NCBI RefSeq assembly: GCF_025290915.1
Contig: NZ_JAOCQE010000002.1
Location: 1-64,000, forward strand
Length of the DNA: 64,000 nucleotides
Reading direction: 5' to 3'
Source: Streptomyces sp. 15-116A
GTDB lineage: Bacteria > Actinomycetota > Actinomycetes > Streptomycetales > Streptomycetaceae
In this document: piece by piece, positions 8,309 to 16,901 of the stretch
Position numbering within the stretch: position 1 is the stretch's first letter
How the letters are laid out: the number at the start of each line of letters is the position of its first letter
Notes under the pieces: generated by a model
Told to the model about the DNA's origin: nothing
Seen by the model: the letters and a program-made list of their open reading frames with translations, nothing else
Database searches by the model: none
Program-made: the position numbers and the translations under genes

Positions 8309-9451
8309 TCAGCTCAGCCGCATCCCCTTCGCAGGGACTTCGTCGATTGCGGTGGGGCGAGCGGTGGGCAGGCCCCAACGCTCTCGGGCTGTCTCAGCGG
8401 CGAGTCGGGCTTGCCGCGCTCCTGGCGGGCCCCATCCCAGAAGGGCGGTTGCCTGGGCGGGGGTTGCGAGCAGGCGTGCGAAGGGGCGGCCGGTGGCGGG
8501 GTCGACGGTCGCCGGCCCGATATCGGTGACCCGGGCGGCTAGGCGGAGCCGGGCGTTGGAGCCCACTCCGCCGTAGACCTCGCCGATCTCATCCAGCACC
8601 CAGCCCAGTCGCACCGGGTCGGTCAGGGTGAGCTGGGCTTCCTCGGCGGCTTCGCGGTGGAGGGTGTCCTCGGGTGTCGTGTCGGTCCTTTCCACAGTGC
8701 CGCCTGGCAGCATGGGCAGGGCGCCCCGGGGGCTTGGGTCGGCGACGAGGACGACCCGGCCGTCGGGCACGAAGCACCACGCCCAGGCTTGCTGCACGGG
8801 GAGCCGTTCAGGGACAGGGTCACGGTTGAGGGGGCTGTCCCACAGGGGCCGGTAGCGGACGTGGACGTCATGGCGGTCCAGGGGTGGGATATCGAGGATG
8901 TGCCGGCCGTCGGCGAGGTGGGCGGTGGCGGTGTTCCCGAGGCGGGCGCGGTAGGCGGCGAGCATGATCTGCCCGTCCACGGGGCGCAGCCGCTGCATCG
9001 CGTCCCGCGTTTCGAGGAAGGCGTACTCGGATAGTTCCTTGCGCGGCAGGCGGATCGCCTTCGCCTGGTCAGGGGTGAGGGTTCCGCCGTCGAAGACGTA
9101 GCGGATCTCTCCGGGGCATGGGATGCCGCGCCGGATGGCGGCGTGGTGTGACGAGAGGGAGTGGACGGCGAGCACGCTCGCCAGGGGCAGGTTCGGCAGA
9201 CCCAGTTCTTCGGTGATCTCGCGTCGGCAGGCGTCGTGCGGGTGTTCGCCGGGTTCAACGACTCCTCCGGGCAACAGCCACCGGTCGTCCTCATGGTAGG
9301 TGGGGTGTACCAGCAGGACGCGGCCGACCTGGTCGGTGACGATCGCGGCGGCGCCGAGCCACACCGCGTGCCGAGAGGACACGGCGTACTGCGCTGGCGA
9401 GAAAGCAGCCCGAGGTGCAACGCGATCCGAAGGGGAAGCGGGGGAGGTCAC
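8309..9451 (-). CDS. Tandem double-Nudix protein
   Basis: The 380-residue protein contains two Nudix domains. The first box, GGVVEPGEHPHDACRREITEELGL (about residues 62-85), is canonical. The second, GGTVERTDTTPEDTLHREAAEEAQL (about 250-275), keeps E, REAAEE but replaces the usual final Gly with Gln, so it may be weaker or altered in specificity. A GTG start opens the gene. The duplicated domains fit the general expansion of Nudix functions here. Substrates are unknown; candidates are modified (deoxy)nucleoside triphosphates or nucleotide sugars. Confidence 0.82.
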   Translation of the reverse strand: MTSPASPSDRVAPRAAFSPAQYAVSSRHAVWLGAAAIVTDQVGRVLLVHPTYHEDDRWLLPGGVVEPGEHPHDACRREITEELGLPNLPLASVLAVHSLSSHHAAIRRGIPCPGEIRYVFDGGTLTPDQAKAIRLPRKELSEYAFLETRDAMQRLRPVDGQIMLAAYRARLGNTATAHLADGRHILDIPPLDRHDVHVRYRPLWDSPLNRDPVPERLPVQQAWAWCFVPDGRVVLVADPSPRGALPMLPGGTVERTDTTPEDTLHREAAEEAQLTLTDPVRLGWVLDEIGEVYGGVGSNARLRLAARVTDIGPATVDPATGRPFARLLATPAQATALLGWGPPGARQARLAAETARERWGLPTARPTAIDEVPAKGMRLS

Positions 9452-9544
9452 GTGGCTCTGCCTTTCAGGACGGTGGGCGGGCGTGTCATGGCGCGGACGG
9501 GGGAGCGTGGATCAGGCGGCGCCGCCGCTCCGTCGCTGCAGCTC

Positions 9545-9658
9545 TCACTGGGACTGGAACAGCCTCGGTTCCTGGGTGAGTTGGTCGTAGGTGCCTTCCT
9601 AGATGATCTGTCCTTCGTCCAGGACGCCGATCCGGTTGCTGACGGCCACGTTGGTGAG
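9545..9658 (-). pseudogene. ABC exporter ATPase C-terminal remnant
   Basis: Read on the minus strand, this stretch encodes an ABC ATPase tail: VAVSNRIGVLDEGQII, then an in-frame TAG at 9599-9601, then EGTYDQLTQEPRLFQSQ and a TGA. It closely parallels VADRIVVLDEGRIVQEGTYEEL in the intact exporter at 50.7-52.8 kb. The start, Walker motifs and signature are absent. It is a decayed second copy of a related exporter gene, showing that this part of the cluster has lost material. Confidence 0.65.
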
Positions 9659-9752
9659 TCGCGCTGGCGGCAGGGGGGGGTGTGCTGCGATCGGCGTCCG
9701 CGAGCGGACGACCGGCATGCCTGGGCCGACTTCGGCAGCCCGGCGACGGACA

Positions 9753-10367
9753 TCAGCCGCTCGGCGTGCGGGCTGGTGATGAACCGCACGGTAGCGTGGC
9801 CGCGGACCGGGGCGGTTCTGGGGCGAGAGTGAACTTCATCCACGGAACGGCGTTCTCTCGGAAGGAATGCCCGACGGGCTCGATACCGCGTTGGTGGGGG
9901 AGGTCGAGACTGAAGCCGGTCACCATGATCATGTCTGTGGAGTCAGCGACGGAGATCAGGTGGGTGCCGCAGCGGGGGCAGAACCCGCGGCGAAGGTCTG
10001 GCCATGTCGAGTACCAGGTTGGTTCACCGCCGGGGCCTGTCCAGGCCAGCCCGTTCTTGTGGAAGCCGACCCAGAGTACGGCTGGTCCGCCGGAGATCCG
10101 GGTTTCGTGAGGACACGAGCACAGATGGGGATCATCCGGGAGGCCGCTTACCTCGTATGCGATGTCACCGCACTGGCATCGGCCGGTTCGGATCTCTGGG
10201 GCCAGGAGGGTGACAGCCTGTTCGGTGGCTTCGGATCCGTCGGCTTGCTGGCTCTCGGACACCAGGCGGGGCGGTGTGTGCACCAGCACCGGGTCACCGG
10301 AAGGACTGCGTGTGGTGTTGCAGATTTCGCGCTCGGTTTGTTCGGAGGGGCGGGTCGTCTCGGCCAT
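9753..10367 (-). CDS. GFA/CENP-V fold zinc protein
   Basis: The 204-residue protein holds a GFA (glutathione-dependent formaldehyde-activating-like) domain at about residues 60-170. Zinc-type Cys pairs are visible as RTGRCQCGDIAYEV, HLCSCPHE and RGFCPRCGTHLIS. Proteins of this fold bind zinc, and many have unknown substrates despite the historical name. The first 55 residues are disordered in character and the start could be internal. A GAGGAG ribosome-binding site precedes ATG 10367. It lies downstream of the triple-fusion gene, behind a hairpin, so it may have its own transcript. Confidence 0.7.
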   Translation of the reverse strand: MAETTRPSEQTEREICNTTRSPSGDPVLVHTPPRLVSESQQADGSEATEQAVTLLAPEIRTGRCQCGDIAYEVSGLPDDPHLCSCPHETRISGGPAVLWVGFHKNGLAWTGPGGEPTWYSTWPDLRRGFCPRCGTHLISVADSTDMIMVTGFSLDLPHQRGIEPVGHSFRENAVPWMKFTLAPEPPRSAATLPCGSSPARTPSG

Positions 10368-10453
10368 GGATCTCCTCGGGGAAACGGGATGCGGACGGCA
10401 GGGTCGTGGAGGCTTCTAGCAGGTGCAGGGATCGATGGGTGGGACTCGACGCC

Positions 10454-10481
10454 CGTGAGCCGGGGTTCCGTCGGGCTCACG
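10454..10481 (-). terminator. Hairpin downstream of triple-fusion gene
   Basis: CGTGAGCC (10454-10461) pairs with GGCTCACG (10474-10481) across a 12-base loop. It lies about 75 bases past the stop of the minus-strand methyltransferase-Nudix-PCMT gene and just before the GFA gene. It is probably the transcription terminator of the long operon, without a U-tract as usual in high-GC actinobacteria. Confidence 0.45.
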
Positions 10482-10554
10482 TATGCCGGACATAGCAGGC
10501 CGTCCTGGTCCGGCGCGCTTCAGCGCCAGCCCCACGTCTTTCGTCCGGCCGGGT

Positions 10555-12879
10555 CTACGGCGACGGCACACGGCCCGGCCACTGGAACACGAGGCGGCTG
10601 TGAGGCTTGTCCAGGACGTCGCCGGCGGGTAGCTGGCGGTCGGGGGTGCTAGCCGGGTGAACGGTCAGGACAGGGTCGTTTTGCTTGCCGTCGTTCGTGC
10701 GTACGTCGCGGTCCCAGGCTCTCACCGTGGCCGCCAGCTGCTCGGCGAGCTGCGGGCCGTGCTGGCCGAAGGCGTGGACGACCCACTCCCACTCCTTTTC
10801 GGCAGGGCTGTCACCGTGCCGGGTCTGGACGTGGATGAGGTAGGCCAGTGAGGCGTCGCCGAGGATCGCCGGCGCATCGCCGTCCTTCGCGATCCGGGTG
10901 ACGCCCGTGCCTTTGTCCCGGTGGGCGGACAGACGGACGAAGCCTGGCAATGTGGTGGCCGCGTAGAGCTGCAGCGAGCCGAAGTAGAAGGCCGCCCCCA
11001 TGGTGACCCCCGTGGCGACCTGGTGGCGCGGCCCGCGCAGCGCCTCTTCCAATCCCTTCGTCGAGGCGGGGGTGCCGTCCTCGAATCGGAGCTTCAGCTC
11101 GCCGCCGAGGAGGTCCACGGCCGGGATAGGGCGGGCGTGTTCGCCCTGGGCGCGGAGGAATCCGCAGTGCGTGAACTTCCGCGCGTGCAGCACCTCGCCG
11201 CGCCGCTCGAACGCGATCGCCCTGGTGTATCCGTGGATTTCGAGGGGCAGGACCAGGCGCCCGCCCTCAGCGACCTGCTCCCGCCAAGCTGGGGAGATGT
11301 CCCAGGAGTTGTAGGTGATCACGACTCCGTCGAAGCCTCCACGCGGTACGAGGTGCGAGGGGGCGCCGAGTGCCGCATCGCCCTGGAACGCGGTGACACG
11401 ACCGCTGCCAGCCTCTGTGGTCAACCGCCGGGTGCGGTGCACGACGTAGGGGTCGATGTCGCCGGTGACCACCCTGCCCGTGGGGCCGGCCACATGGGCG
11501 ATGAGCTCGGCGTTGTAGCCGCCGGATCCCGCCTCGAACACGATCGCTCCCGGCTTCAGGCACAGGCTTTGGAGCATGTCGGCCTGGAGCCAAGCCGCGG
11601 ACACGGAACTGGTCGCTTTTCCTGCTTCGTCGCGGCGGGTGATGATGGCCCGGTCGCCTCCGTCGTACGCGGTCTTCAGGGCTTTCTCGGGGACGAAGCG
11701 GTGCCGGGGCACCGTGTGCAGCGCCTGCTGTACCGGTTCGGAGGGCGCCCAGCCGCCGTCGATGACCGTGTTGGTCATCTGCTGGCGCAGCCGGACAGCT
11801 TCTGCCGGTTCGCCGGGCACGGGCGGTTGGTCGATCGCGAGCGGATAGGAGTGGACCGGTGCAAGGCCAGGAATAACCCCGGGCCAGGTCGCGCCCAGGG
11901 CCTGCGCGGCTGGAGCGAACACGGGACCGAGGCAGGCCACGGCGTGCAGGTCATGCCACTCCCACCGGTCGAACAACTGCCGTTCTCGGTTGGCGAGGGT
12001 GCCGGACCATGCGGTGATACGGACGACCGCGGTGAGCCGCGGCACGCCGTGGCTGTCGTCGGCCAGCATCGTGACCACGTGCGCGTCCGAGGCCGAGGCG
12101 GTCAGGCCCGTCTCCTCGGCCAGTTCCCGAACCGCCGCCGCTTCGAAGGACTCCGCACCACTGGTCTTCCCGCCGGGAAGTTCCCACATGCCCCGGCGCG
12201 AGCGGCCGAGCAGGACCCGGCCGGCCTCGTCGGTGACGACCGCAAGGGCGCCTGTCACAGCCAGACCGGTGGGCGGTCGCTGCCGCTCCACCGCCCGGGT
12301 GCCGGTGTGGCACGGGCCGCGCAGGACCAGGACAGCGAGCTGGTCCGCCTCCAGCCGCTCGACGGTCTCCCAGCCTTCGGCGAGCAGGCGGACCTCGTCC
12401 TCGTCGAGGGCGATGTCCCGTCGTTCGGCCGGGGTGTGCTCGACCACGGGGGTGATGGCCACAAGCGTGCCGCCGGGCCGCAGTCGTTCACCGAGCCCGT
12501 GCAGGACGCGGCTGCGATCGCGCAGGAAGGGGTACATCAGCCGCATGGTGACCAGGTCGTAGCCGTCCTCGTGCAGATCTGCCGGGTCGTCGCGCTCGAT
12601 GTCCAGGCAGATCCAGCGCACCCGCTCGACGTCGGCGTGTTCGTCCCGGGCCCGGGCGAGAGCACTGTCGGCGAAGTCGACGGCGTCCACCGTGTAGCCG
12701 AGGGAGGAAAGGTAGGCGGCCAGGCTGCCGGTGCCGCAGCCCACATCGAGCGCCCGTCCGCCGCCATCGGGAACGGGAGCGTGCTCGGCGAGCAGGGCCC
12801 GCTCGCGCTCACCGAGTTCCCGGAACCCCTTGCCGTCGGCATAGTGCTGCTGCCACTGGTCGCGGACGACGTACGCCAT
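10555..12879 (-). CDS. Triple fusion: methyltransferase-Nudix-PCMT-like methyltransferase
   Basis: The chosen start is ATG 12877-12879, preceded by GAGGAG; an in-frame TTG at 12933 that overlaps the upstream stop is the alternative. Of 774 residues, about 1-190 form a class I SAM methyltransferase (LDVGCGTGSLAAYL). About 200-330 form a Nudix domain (GGKTSGAESFEAAAVRELAEETGL). About 370-774 form a protein-L-isoaspartate-methyltransferase-like domain (RHRFVPEKAL, FEAGSGGYNAELIAHV). The last part resembles the PCMT-like enzymes annotated in peptide-modification (RiPP) loci. The fusion ties methylation of a small molecule, nucleotide hydrolysis and probably peptide methylation into one chain. It is the last large gene of the coupled operon. 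Confidence 0.78.
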   Translation of the reverse strand: MAYVVRDQWQQHYADGKGFRELGERERALLAEHAPVPDGGGRALDVGCGTGSLAAYLSSLGYTVDAVDFADSALARARDEHADVERVRWICLDIERDDPADLHEDGYDLVTMRLMYPFLRDRSRVLHGLGERLRPGGTLVAITPVVEHTPAERRDIALDEDEVRLLAEGWETVERLEADQLAVLVLRGPCHTGTRAVERQRPPTGLAVTGALAVVTDEAGRVLLGRSRRGMWELPGGKTSGAESFEAAAVRELAEETGLTASASDAHVVTMLADDSHGVPRLTAVVRITAWSGTLANRERQLFDRWEWHDLHAVACLGPVFAPAAQALGATWPGVIPGLAPVHSYPLAIDQPPVPGEPAEAVRLRQQMTNTVIDGGWAPSEPVQQALHTVPRHRFVPEKALKTAYDGGDRAIITRRDEAGKATSSVSAAWLQADMLQSLCLKPGAIVFEAGSGGYNAELIAHVAGPTGRVVTGDIDPYVVHRTRRLTTEAGSGRVTAFQGDAALGAPSHLVPRGGFDGVVITYNSWDISPAWREQVAEGGRLVLPLEIHGYTRAIAFERRGEVLHARKFTHCGFLRAQGEHARPIPAVDLLGGELKLRFEDGTPASTKGLEEALRGPRHQVATGVTMGAAFYFGSLQLYAATTLPGFVRLSAHRDKGTGVTRIAKDGDAPAILGDASLAYLIHVQTRHGDSPAEKEWEWVVHAFGQHGPQLAEQLAATVRAWDRDVRTNDGKQNDPVLTVHPASTPDRQLPAGDVLDKPHSRLVFQWPGRVPSP

Positions 12880-12929
12880 GGGCGTGCTCCTCAACTGCTC
12901 TTCAGCTGGTGGGTGGTGTGGTGTGCTGG

Positions 12930-14309
12930 TCAAAGACGGTTCGTTGCGCGGAGCCGGGCCAGGGTGCGGCGGCCTCGCTCGACGAGTTCCGGATCGCCGT
13001 GGGCGGCGCCGTATTGGATGCCGGAGACGGCATCCAATACGGACAGGACGACCAGGTGCTCTTCTTCGGCGAGGGACAGGGGGCGGCCGTAGCCGGTCAT
13101 CAGGGCCTCGTGCAGGTCCGGCCGTCCGTGCCAGGCGTCGGACAAGCGGACGAAGTCCCTGACGGCCGGACCGCCTTCGCTTCTTTCGAAGTCGATCACG
13201 TACAAGGTGCCCGTCGACTGCTCCCAGCGAAGGTTCCGCCGCTGGAAGTCACCGTGCGTGGGAACCCTCTCCAGGGCCGGCAGACCAGCGGCCCCCTTTG
13301 CGGTGGCACGGATGAACGCCTCGTCCCCGGGCTCCAAGTAGGCGCGTGCGCCGTCGAGGTGCCGTTCCAGCTTCTCGAGCGGCAGAGAGTCGGGGAGGGG
13401 CGGCAGTGCCGGGGCGCTGCGGTGAATGGTTGCCGCGAGCTGCCCGATGCAGTGGAAGATCCGCCGCTCCTGGTCGGGCGGGTGGACGGCGCCGTGCAGG
13501 GAGCGGCCTGGCACCGTGGTGATGACGATGGCCCGCAGTGATTCGTCGGCGGCCACCAGACGGGGTGCCAGCGGGCCCAGATGGGGAACCCAGCTGCGGT
13601 ATGCGGTCAGCTCGCGCTGGTGGAAGCGGTCGTTCTGGTGGATCTTGACAAACCACACCCAATCCTCGGCATCGCGTGCCCGCCACACCTGACTGCCCTT
13701 GCGTGCCCAGGAGACATCCGTCCAGCCGGTGATCCTGCCGATCGCCCGCTCGACGAAGTCCCGCACCGCGTACTCAGGGACCGTGCTGCTTGGACCGGCG
13801 TCGGGCACGAGGCGCAGCCGGTCGACGGCCGGGGCGTAGGCGATGGGATCGCCGGGCTCCTGGAAATGCAGGGCCATCCGGGCTCCGGCCCGGTAGGCGT
13901 CCAGCCCGGCCCGGCAGTAGGCCACCATGGGCTGCGGCAGCGCGTCGAGCGGGAACCAGCCCATGGCGTCGCACCTGTCCGGCTCCATGACGCGGGGGTT
14001 GCCGCGCCAGTGCCGGACCTCGAAGAAGAACCCGACGCGTGCGCCCCCGCCGGGGGAGCGGTGGTGCACGGTGACGGCCGCGCGGATATCAGCGGGGTCG
14101 ACGATGACGCCGGTCTCCTCGCTGGTCTCCCGCACGAGCGCGGTGACGACATCCTCTCCGGGGTCGAGGTGACCAGATGGGAGATGCCACAGTCCTGTCG
14201 CGTAGACGTCGCCGGCCCGCCGGGACAGGAGCACTTCGGGGCCGGCCGCGGTATCGCGGACCGCGACCAGGTGCACGTCCAGGGGCTCGGTGTGCCGCCC
14301 CCCGCTCAC
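12930..14309 (-). CDS. Nudix hydrolase-aminoglycoside-phosphotransferase-like fusion
   Basis: The 459-residue protein has an N-terminal Nudix domain (box GHLDPGEDVVTALVRETSEETGV at about 47-69, tail MGWFPLDALPQPM). Its C-terminal half is a phosphotransferase of the APH/choline-kinase fold. Kinase motifs are THGDFQRRN (catalytic loop Asp) and LYVIDFERSEGG (metal-binding Asp). It should phosphorylate a small hydroxyl compound. Combining hydrolysis of a nucleotide derivative with kinase activity again points to metabolism of an unusual nucleoside. Its start overlaps the preceding methyltransferase stop by 4 bases. A perfect 14-bp inverted repeat lies near its 3' end. Confidence 0.78.
   Translation of the reverse strand: MSGGRHTEPLDVHLVAVRDTAAGPEVLLSRRAGDVYATGLWHLPSGHLDPGEDVVTALVRETSEETGVIVDPADIRAAVTVHHRSPGGGARVGFFFEVRHWRGNPRVMEPDRCDAMGWFPLDALPQPMVAYCRAGLDAYRAGARMALHFQEPGDPIAYAPAVDRLRLVPDAGPSSTVPEYAVRDFVERAIGRITGWTDVSWARKGSQVWRARDAEDWVWFVKIHQNDRFHQRELTAYRSWVPHLGPLAPRLVAADESLRAIVITTVPGRSLHGAVHPPDQERRIFHCIGQLAATIHRSAPALPPLPDSLPLEKLERHLDGARAYLEPGDEAFIRATAKGAAGLPALERVPTHGDFQRRNLRWEQSTGTLYVIDFERSEGGPAVRDFVRLSDAWHGRPDLHEALMTGYGRPLSLAEEEHLVVLSVLDAVSGIQYGAAHGDPELVERGRRTLARLRATNRL
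13009..13042. repeat. Perfect 14-bp inverted repeat inside coding sequence
   Basis: CCGTATTGGATGCC (13009-13022) and GGCATCCAATACGG (13029-13042) flank the 6-base loop GGAGAC. The repeat sits in the coding region of the Nudix-APH gene, about 80-110 bases before its stop, and would fold in mRNA just upstream of the triple-fusion start. It could be an attenuator, a protein-binding site or chance. Confidence 0.6.
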
Positions 14310-15142
14310 CGGTCACCGCCGGGGCGGCGCGCGAGCAGTATGGTGAACGCGGTGTCCTCGACGAGCCGTTCGCCTCGGGCGTGTTCCTCCAGCAGCAAGT
14401 GGGCCTCCTGCTCGAACCGTGCGTGCTGATCGCCGAAGAGCGCCGGGCGGGCGAAGCTCGTGCTGCGTAGATAGCCGACCACGGCTGCGGGTGTCCACGT
14501 GCGGCGGACCGGGATCCGGTGCTCGCTGACGTCGCTGAACGCGGACTCGGCGAGGTCGTCCTCGTAGCGGCGCCCCGGCTCGGTGTACGCCCCAGCGGTG
14601 CCGGCCCGCCGCTCGGGGCCGAGGTAGGACTGGATGAGCCGCTGCAGATCTGCCGTCCACTGAGCTTGGTAGGTCCAGAGGCTGCCATCCCCCATGATCG
14701 CCACGCCGGCCCCGGGAGCGGTGACGCGGTCGGCCATCGTGAGGACCGCGGGGCGGGGCATCCAGTGAAACGCCCGCGCGCAGGTGACCAGGTCCGCTCG
14801 GTAGCCGTCGAACGGCGGCGTGAAGTCCTCGGCCCGCACGCAGTGGAAGCCAGCGGGACTGTCACCCAGGAGCGGGGCGAGGGTTTCAGTGGCCTCGCGG
14901 AGCATCCCTGGGTCCGGATCCACTAGGTCCAGGCGGGCCCCATGCACAAGAGCGGGGAGCAGCGCAGCTGCAACCTGTCCGGTCCCGGAGCCGAGATCGA
15001 GCACGACAGGCCGAGCGACACCTCTCACTGTGCCGACGAGTAGGCGGACCGCTTCGGACGGGATGCCCGGCCGGTATCGGGCGTAATCGGCCGCCGCAGA
15101 GGCGAACAGGTCCCCGGACTCTTCATCCGGGCGGCCCCTCAT
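14306..15142 (-). CDS. Class I SAM-dependent methyltransferase
   Basis: Starting at ATG 15140-15142, whose A overlaps the TGA of the HIT gene, this is a 278-residue methyltransferase. The SAM-binding loop is VVLDLGSGTGQVAAALLPAL (about residues 46-65). An acidic strand end (LDLVDPDPGML) follows, and then the post-motif region CARAFHWMPRPAVL, typical of the UbiE/type 11 group that methylates small molecules. Length is normal. Translational coupling on both sides places it inside the operon with the HIT and Nudix-APH genes. The acceptor is unknown. Confidence 0.82.
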   Translation of the reverse strand: MRGRPDEESGDLFASAAADYARYRPGIPSEAVRLLVGTVRGVARPVVLDLGSGTGQVAAALLPALVHGARLDLVDPDPGMLREATETLAPLLGDSPAGFHCVRAEDFTPPFDGYRADLVTCARAFHWMPRPAVLTMADRVTAPGAGVAIMGDGSLWTYQAQWTADLQRLIQSYLGPERRAGTAGAYTEPGRRYEDDLAESAFSDVSEHRIPVRRTWTPAAVVGYLRSTSFARPALFGDQHARFEQEAHLLLEEHARGERLVEDTAFTILLARRPGGDR

Positions 15143-15672
15143 GCCTGCTCCAGCAGCGCGCGCAGCGCGGCGGCGTCCGCCTGGAGCTGTACTTCGTCCG
15201 GGCGGTTTGTATCTAGGGCCGTCCACGGGAGCGGACCGCCTGGCGCCGGGTCGGCGTGGTCGGCGTAGCGGGGAACGATGTGGGTGTGGAGGTGGGGCAC
15301 CACGTTGCCGAGGGTGGAGTAGTTCATCTTCACCGGCTGGTAGAACGCCGTCAGGGCCTTGCCGAGCGTGAGGGTGTCGGCCCAGTACGCGGCGGCGTGG
15401 GCGTCTGAGAGGTCGGTGGGCTCGGCGACGTGCGGTGCGCTGCGGTGAATGAGTACGCAGTAGCCCCGGACCTGGCCCGAGCGCCACAGGTAGGCGTTGG
15501 CCACTTCGCCCTGGTGGAGCAGGATCCCCCAGCCGATGTCGTCGGCGGCGAAGTCGTCGTCACACATGGGGCAGCCCTGGCCGTCGCGGTGGCGGAGGAA
15601 TTCCTCGGACCACCCGGCCGGTCGACTGGGGCCGTCGGCGGGCGGGGGAACGGGGTGCCGTTGCTGGGTCAT
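15139..15672 (-). CDS. HIT-family nucleotide hydrolase/transferase
   Basis: The start is ATG 15670-15672, which overlaps the stop of the PCMT-like gene. The protein is 177 residues and carries the histidine triad HLHTHIVPRY (His127, His129, His131). A CPMC pair (about 34-37) may bind zinc. HIT proteins cleave nucleotide phosphoesters or phosphoramidates such as AMP-lysine, AMP-sugar or dinucleoside polyphosphates through a nucleotidyl-His intermediate. Within this Nudix-rich operon it could release or transfer a nucleotide on an intermediate. The exact branch (HINT, FHIT or GalT-like) cannot be assigned by eye. Confidence 0.85.
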   Translation of the reverse strand: MTQQRHPVPPPADGPSRPAGWSEEFLRHRDGQGCPMCDDDFAADDIGWGILLHQGEVANAYLWRSGQVRGYCVLIHRSAPHVAEPTDLSDAHAAAYWADTLTLGKALTAFYQPVKMNYSTLGNVVPHLHTHIVPRYADHADPAPGGPLPWTALDTNRPDEVQLQADAAALRALLEQA

Positions 15673-16901
15673 GGACAACTCCCGAGCGATGGAGACGTCT
15701 GGTGGGGGACGGCGGCGAGCGGGGGCAGAGTCCAGGTGAGGGCCATCCGGCCGGGACCGGAGGCGACGCGCTGCGGGCCCCCGCCGTCCGGAACATCGAC
15801 CCGGTACGTGTCCGGTCGGCCCGCCCGCTCCCAAGCGTCGTGGATGTCTTCGAGTTCGGCCCACACATCACGCGGCCCGTGCACGCGGACCATGCCGTCG
15901 TCGGGACCGGCCACCGCCCAGGAATCCTCCTCCGGGGCGACGATGGTCATCGCGTCGGCCTGGAAATCCCTGACCAAGCCCGGTGCCAGGTAGGCGGCGG
16001 CGATCCAGAAGCCGTAGGCGTCATCGCTGGGCGGCGCGAGCCGGGTCGGGCGCGGTCGGCCGGGGTCGGCCTTGACCTGGGGACGGTGGTTCACGGCGAT
16101 GAGCCACTCGTAGCCGAGCAGGGGCCGGTGGCCGCGCGGCCTGCCCGTCAACACCGCCTGAAGCCTGCCCTTCATCGTGCGAGTGGCGCGCATCTGACCT
16201 GGCCAGCTGGGCGTTCTGGTCACGAGCGTGGTCAGCAGCGTTCCGCCGGGGGCGAGCTGCTCCACCCAGGCCAGCGGGATGCAGGGCACGCCGATGCCGG
16301 AATGGATCCGGTCATACGGCGCCCCGGTGGCGTGTCCGTTGAGCCCGTCACCTTCGACGACCGTCGCTCCCAGCCCGAGCTGGTCCAAGTTCCGCTGGGC
16401 GAACACGCTCATGTGCGGATCGCGTTCGACCCCGGTGGCACGGCCAGGGCCCGTGATGGCAGCGGCGAGCGCCAGGGAGATCCCCGGACCCGAACCAAGG
16501 TCCAGGAACCGCTGCCCACAATCCAGTTGGAGGCATTGCAACACCTCGACGGTGGCAGGGGCGTAGGTGCTCATGGAGGTCATGTGGCCGCCGGTCACCG
16601 GTCCTCGGCGAAGGGCGTCCAGCGGCTCGCCGTCACGCTGGAGCAAGACGGAGTCGCCACTGTGGACGAGGTCGAGCCACTCCGCCTGGTCGTCGGGGTG
16701 CGAGCCGTCGAGGAGCCGCCAGTCGATCGGATCCGCGCCTGGGCCGCTGACCCGGACGTATGCGTGGGGGAGAAGGACTTCCCGCCGCACACGCAGGAGG
16801 GCATCGCGCAGCCGCGGGTCGGTCAGCACGCCGTCGGCGACGAGGCGGTCGACCATCGCGGTTCTGGCGGCGGCCGTTGCGTCGAGCAGGTCAGCGGACA
16901 T
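15669..16901 (-). CDS. PCMT-like protein methyltransferase
   Basis: I place the start at ATG 16899-16901 (MSADLLDA), giving 410 residues. The in-frame sequence upstream has poor third-position GC and is probably not translated. Residues about 40-250 form a protein-L-isoaspartate O-methyltransferase fold with GHMTSMSTYAPATVEVLQ (substrate region), FLDLGSGPGISLALAAA (SAM loop) and an LAPGG strand. The C-terminal extension of about 160 residues is long for housekeeping PCMT and resembles the extended versions found beside modified-peptide genes. Its start overlaps the stop of a candidate 46-residue CxxC gene, suggesting coupling. Confidence 0.75.
   Translation of the reverse strand: MSADLLDATAAARTAMVDRLVADGVLTDPRLRDALLRVRREVLLPHAYVRVSGPGADPIDWRLLDGSHPDDQAEWLDLVHSGDSVLLQRDGEPLDALRRGPVTGGHMTSMSTYAPATVEVLQCLQLDCGQRFLDLGSGPGISLALAAAITGPGRATGVERDPHMSVFAQRNLDQLGLGATVVEGDGLNGHATGAPYDRIHSGIGVPCIPLAWVEQLAPGGTLLTTLVTRTPSWPGQMRATRTMKGRLQAVLTGRPRGHRPLLGYEWLIAVNHRPQVKADPGRPRPTRLAPPSDDAYGFWIAAAYLAPGLVRDFQADAMTIVAPEEDSWAVAGPDDGMVRVHGPRDVWAELEDIHDAWERAGRPDTYRVDVPDGGGPQRVASGPGRMALTWTLPPLAAVPHQTSPSLGSCP

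Noticed and set aside
10416..10493. 25-residue frame ending DPCTC* upstream of the GFA gene, resembling a small peptide precursor
   Set aside because: It runs through the terminator-like hairpin at 10454-10481, has no ribosome-binding site, and its codon bias is weak.
10921..13092. Long plus-strand open frame opposite the triple fusion
   Set aside because: A mirror of a high-GC minus-strand gene; its product has no domain logic while the minus strand shows clear motifs.
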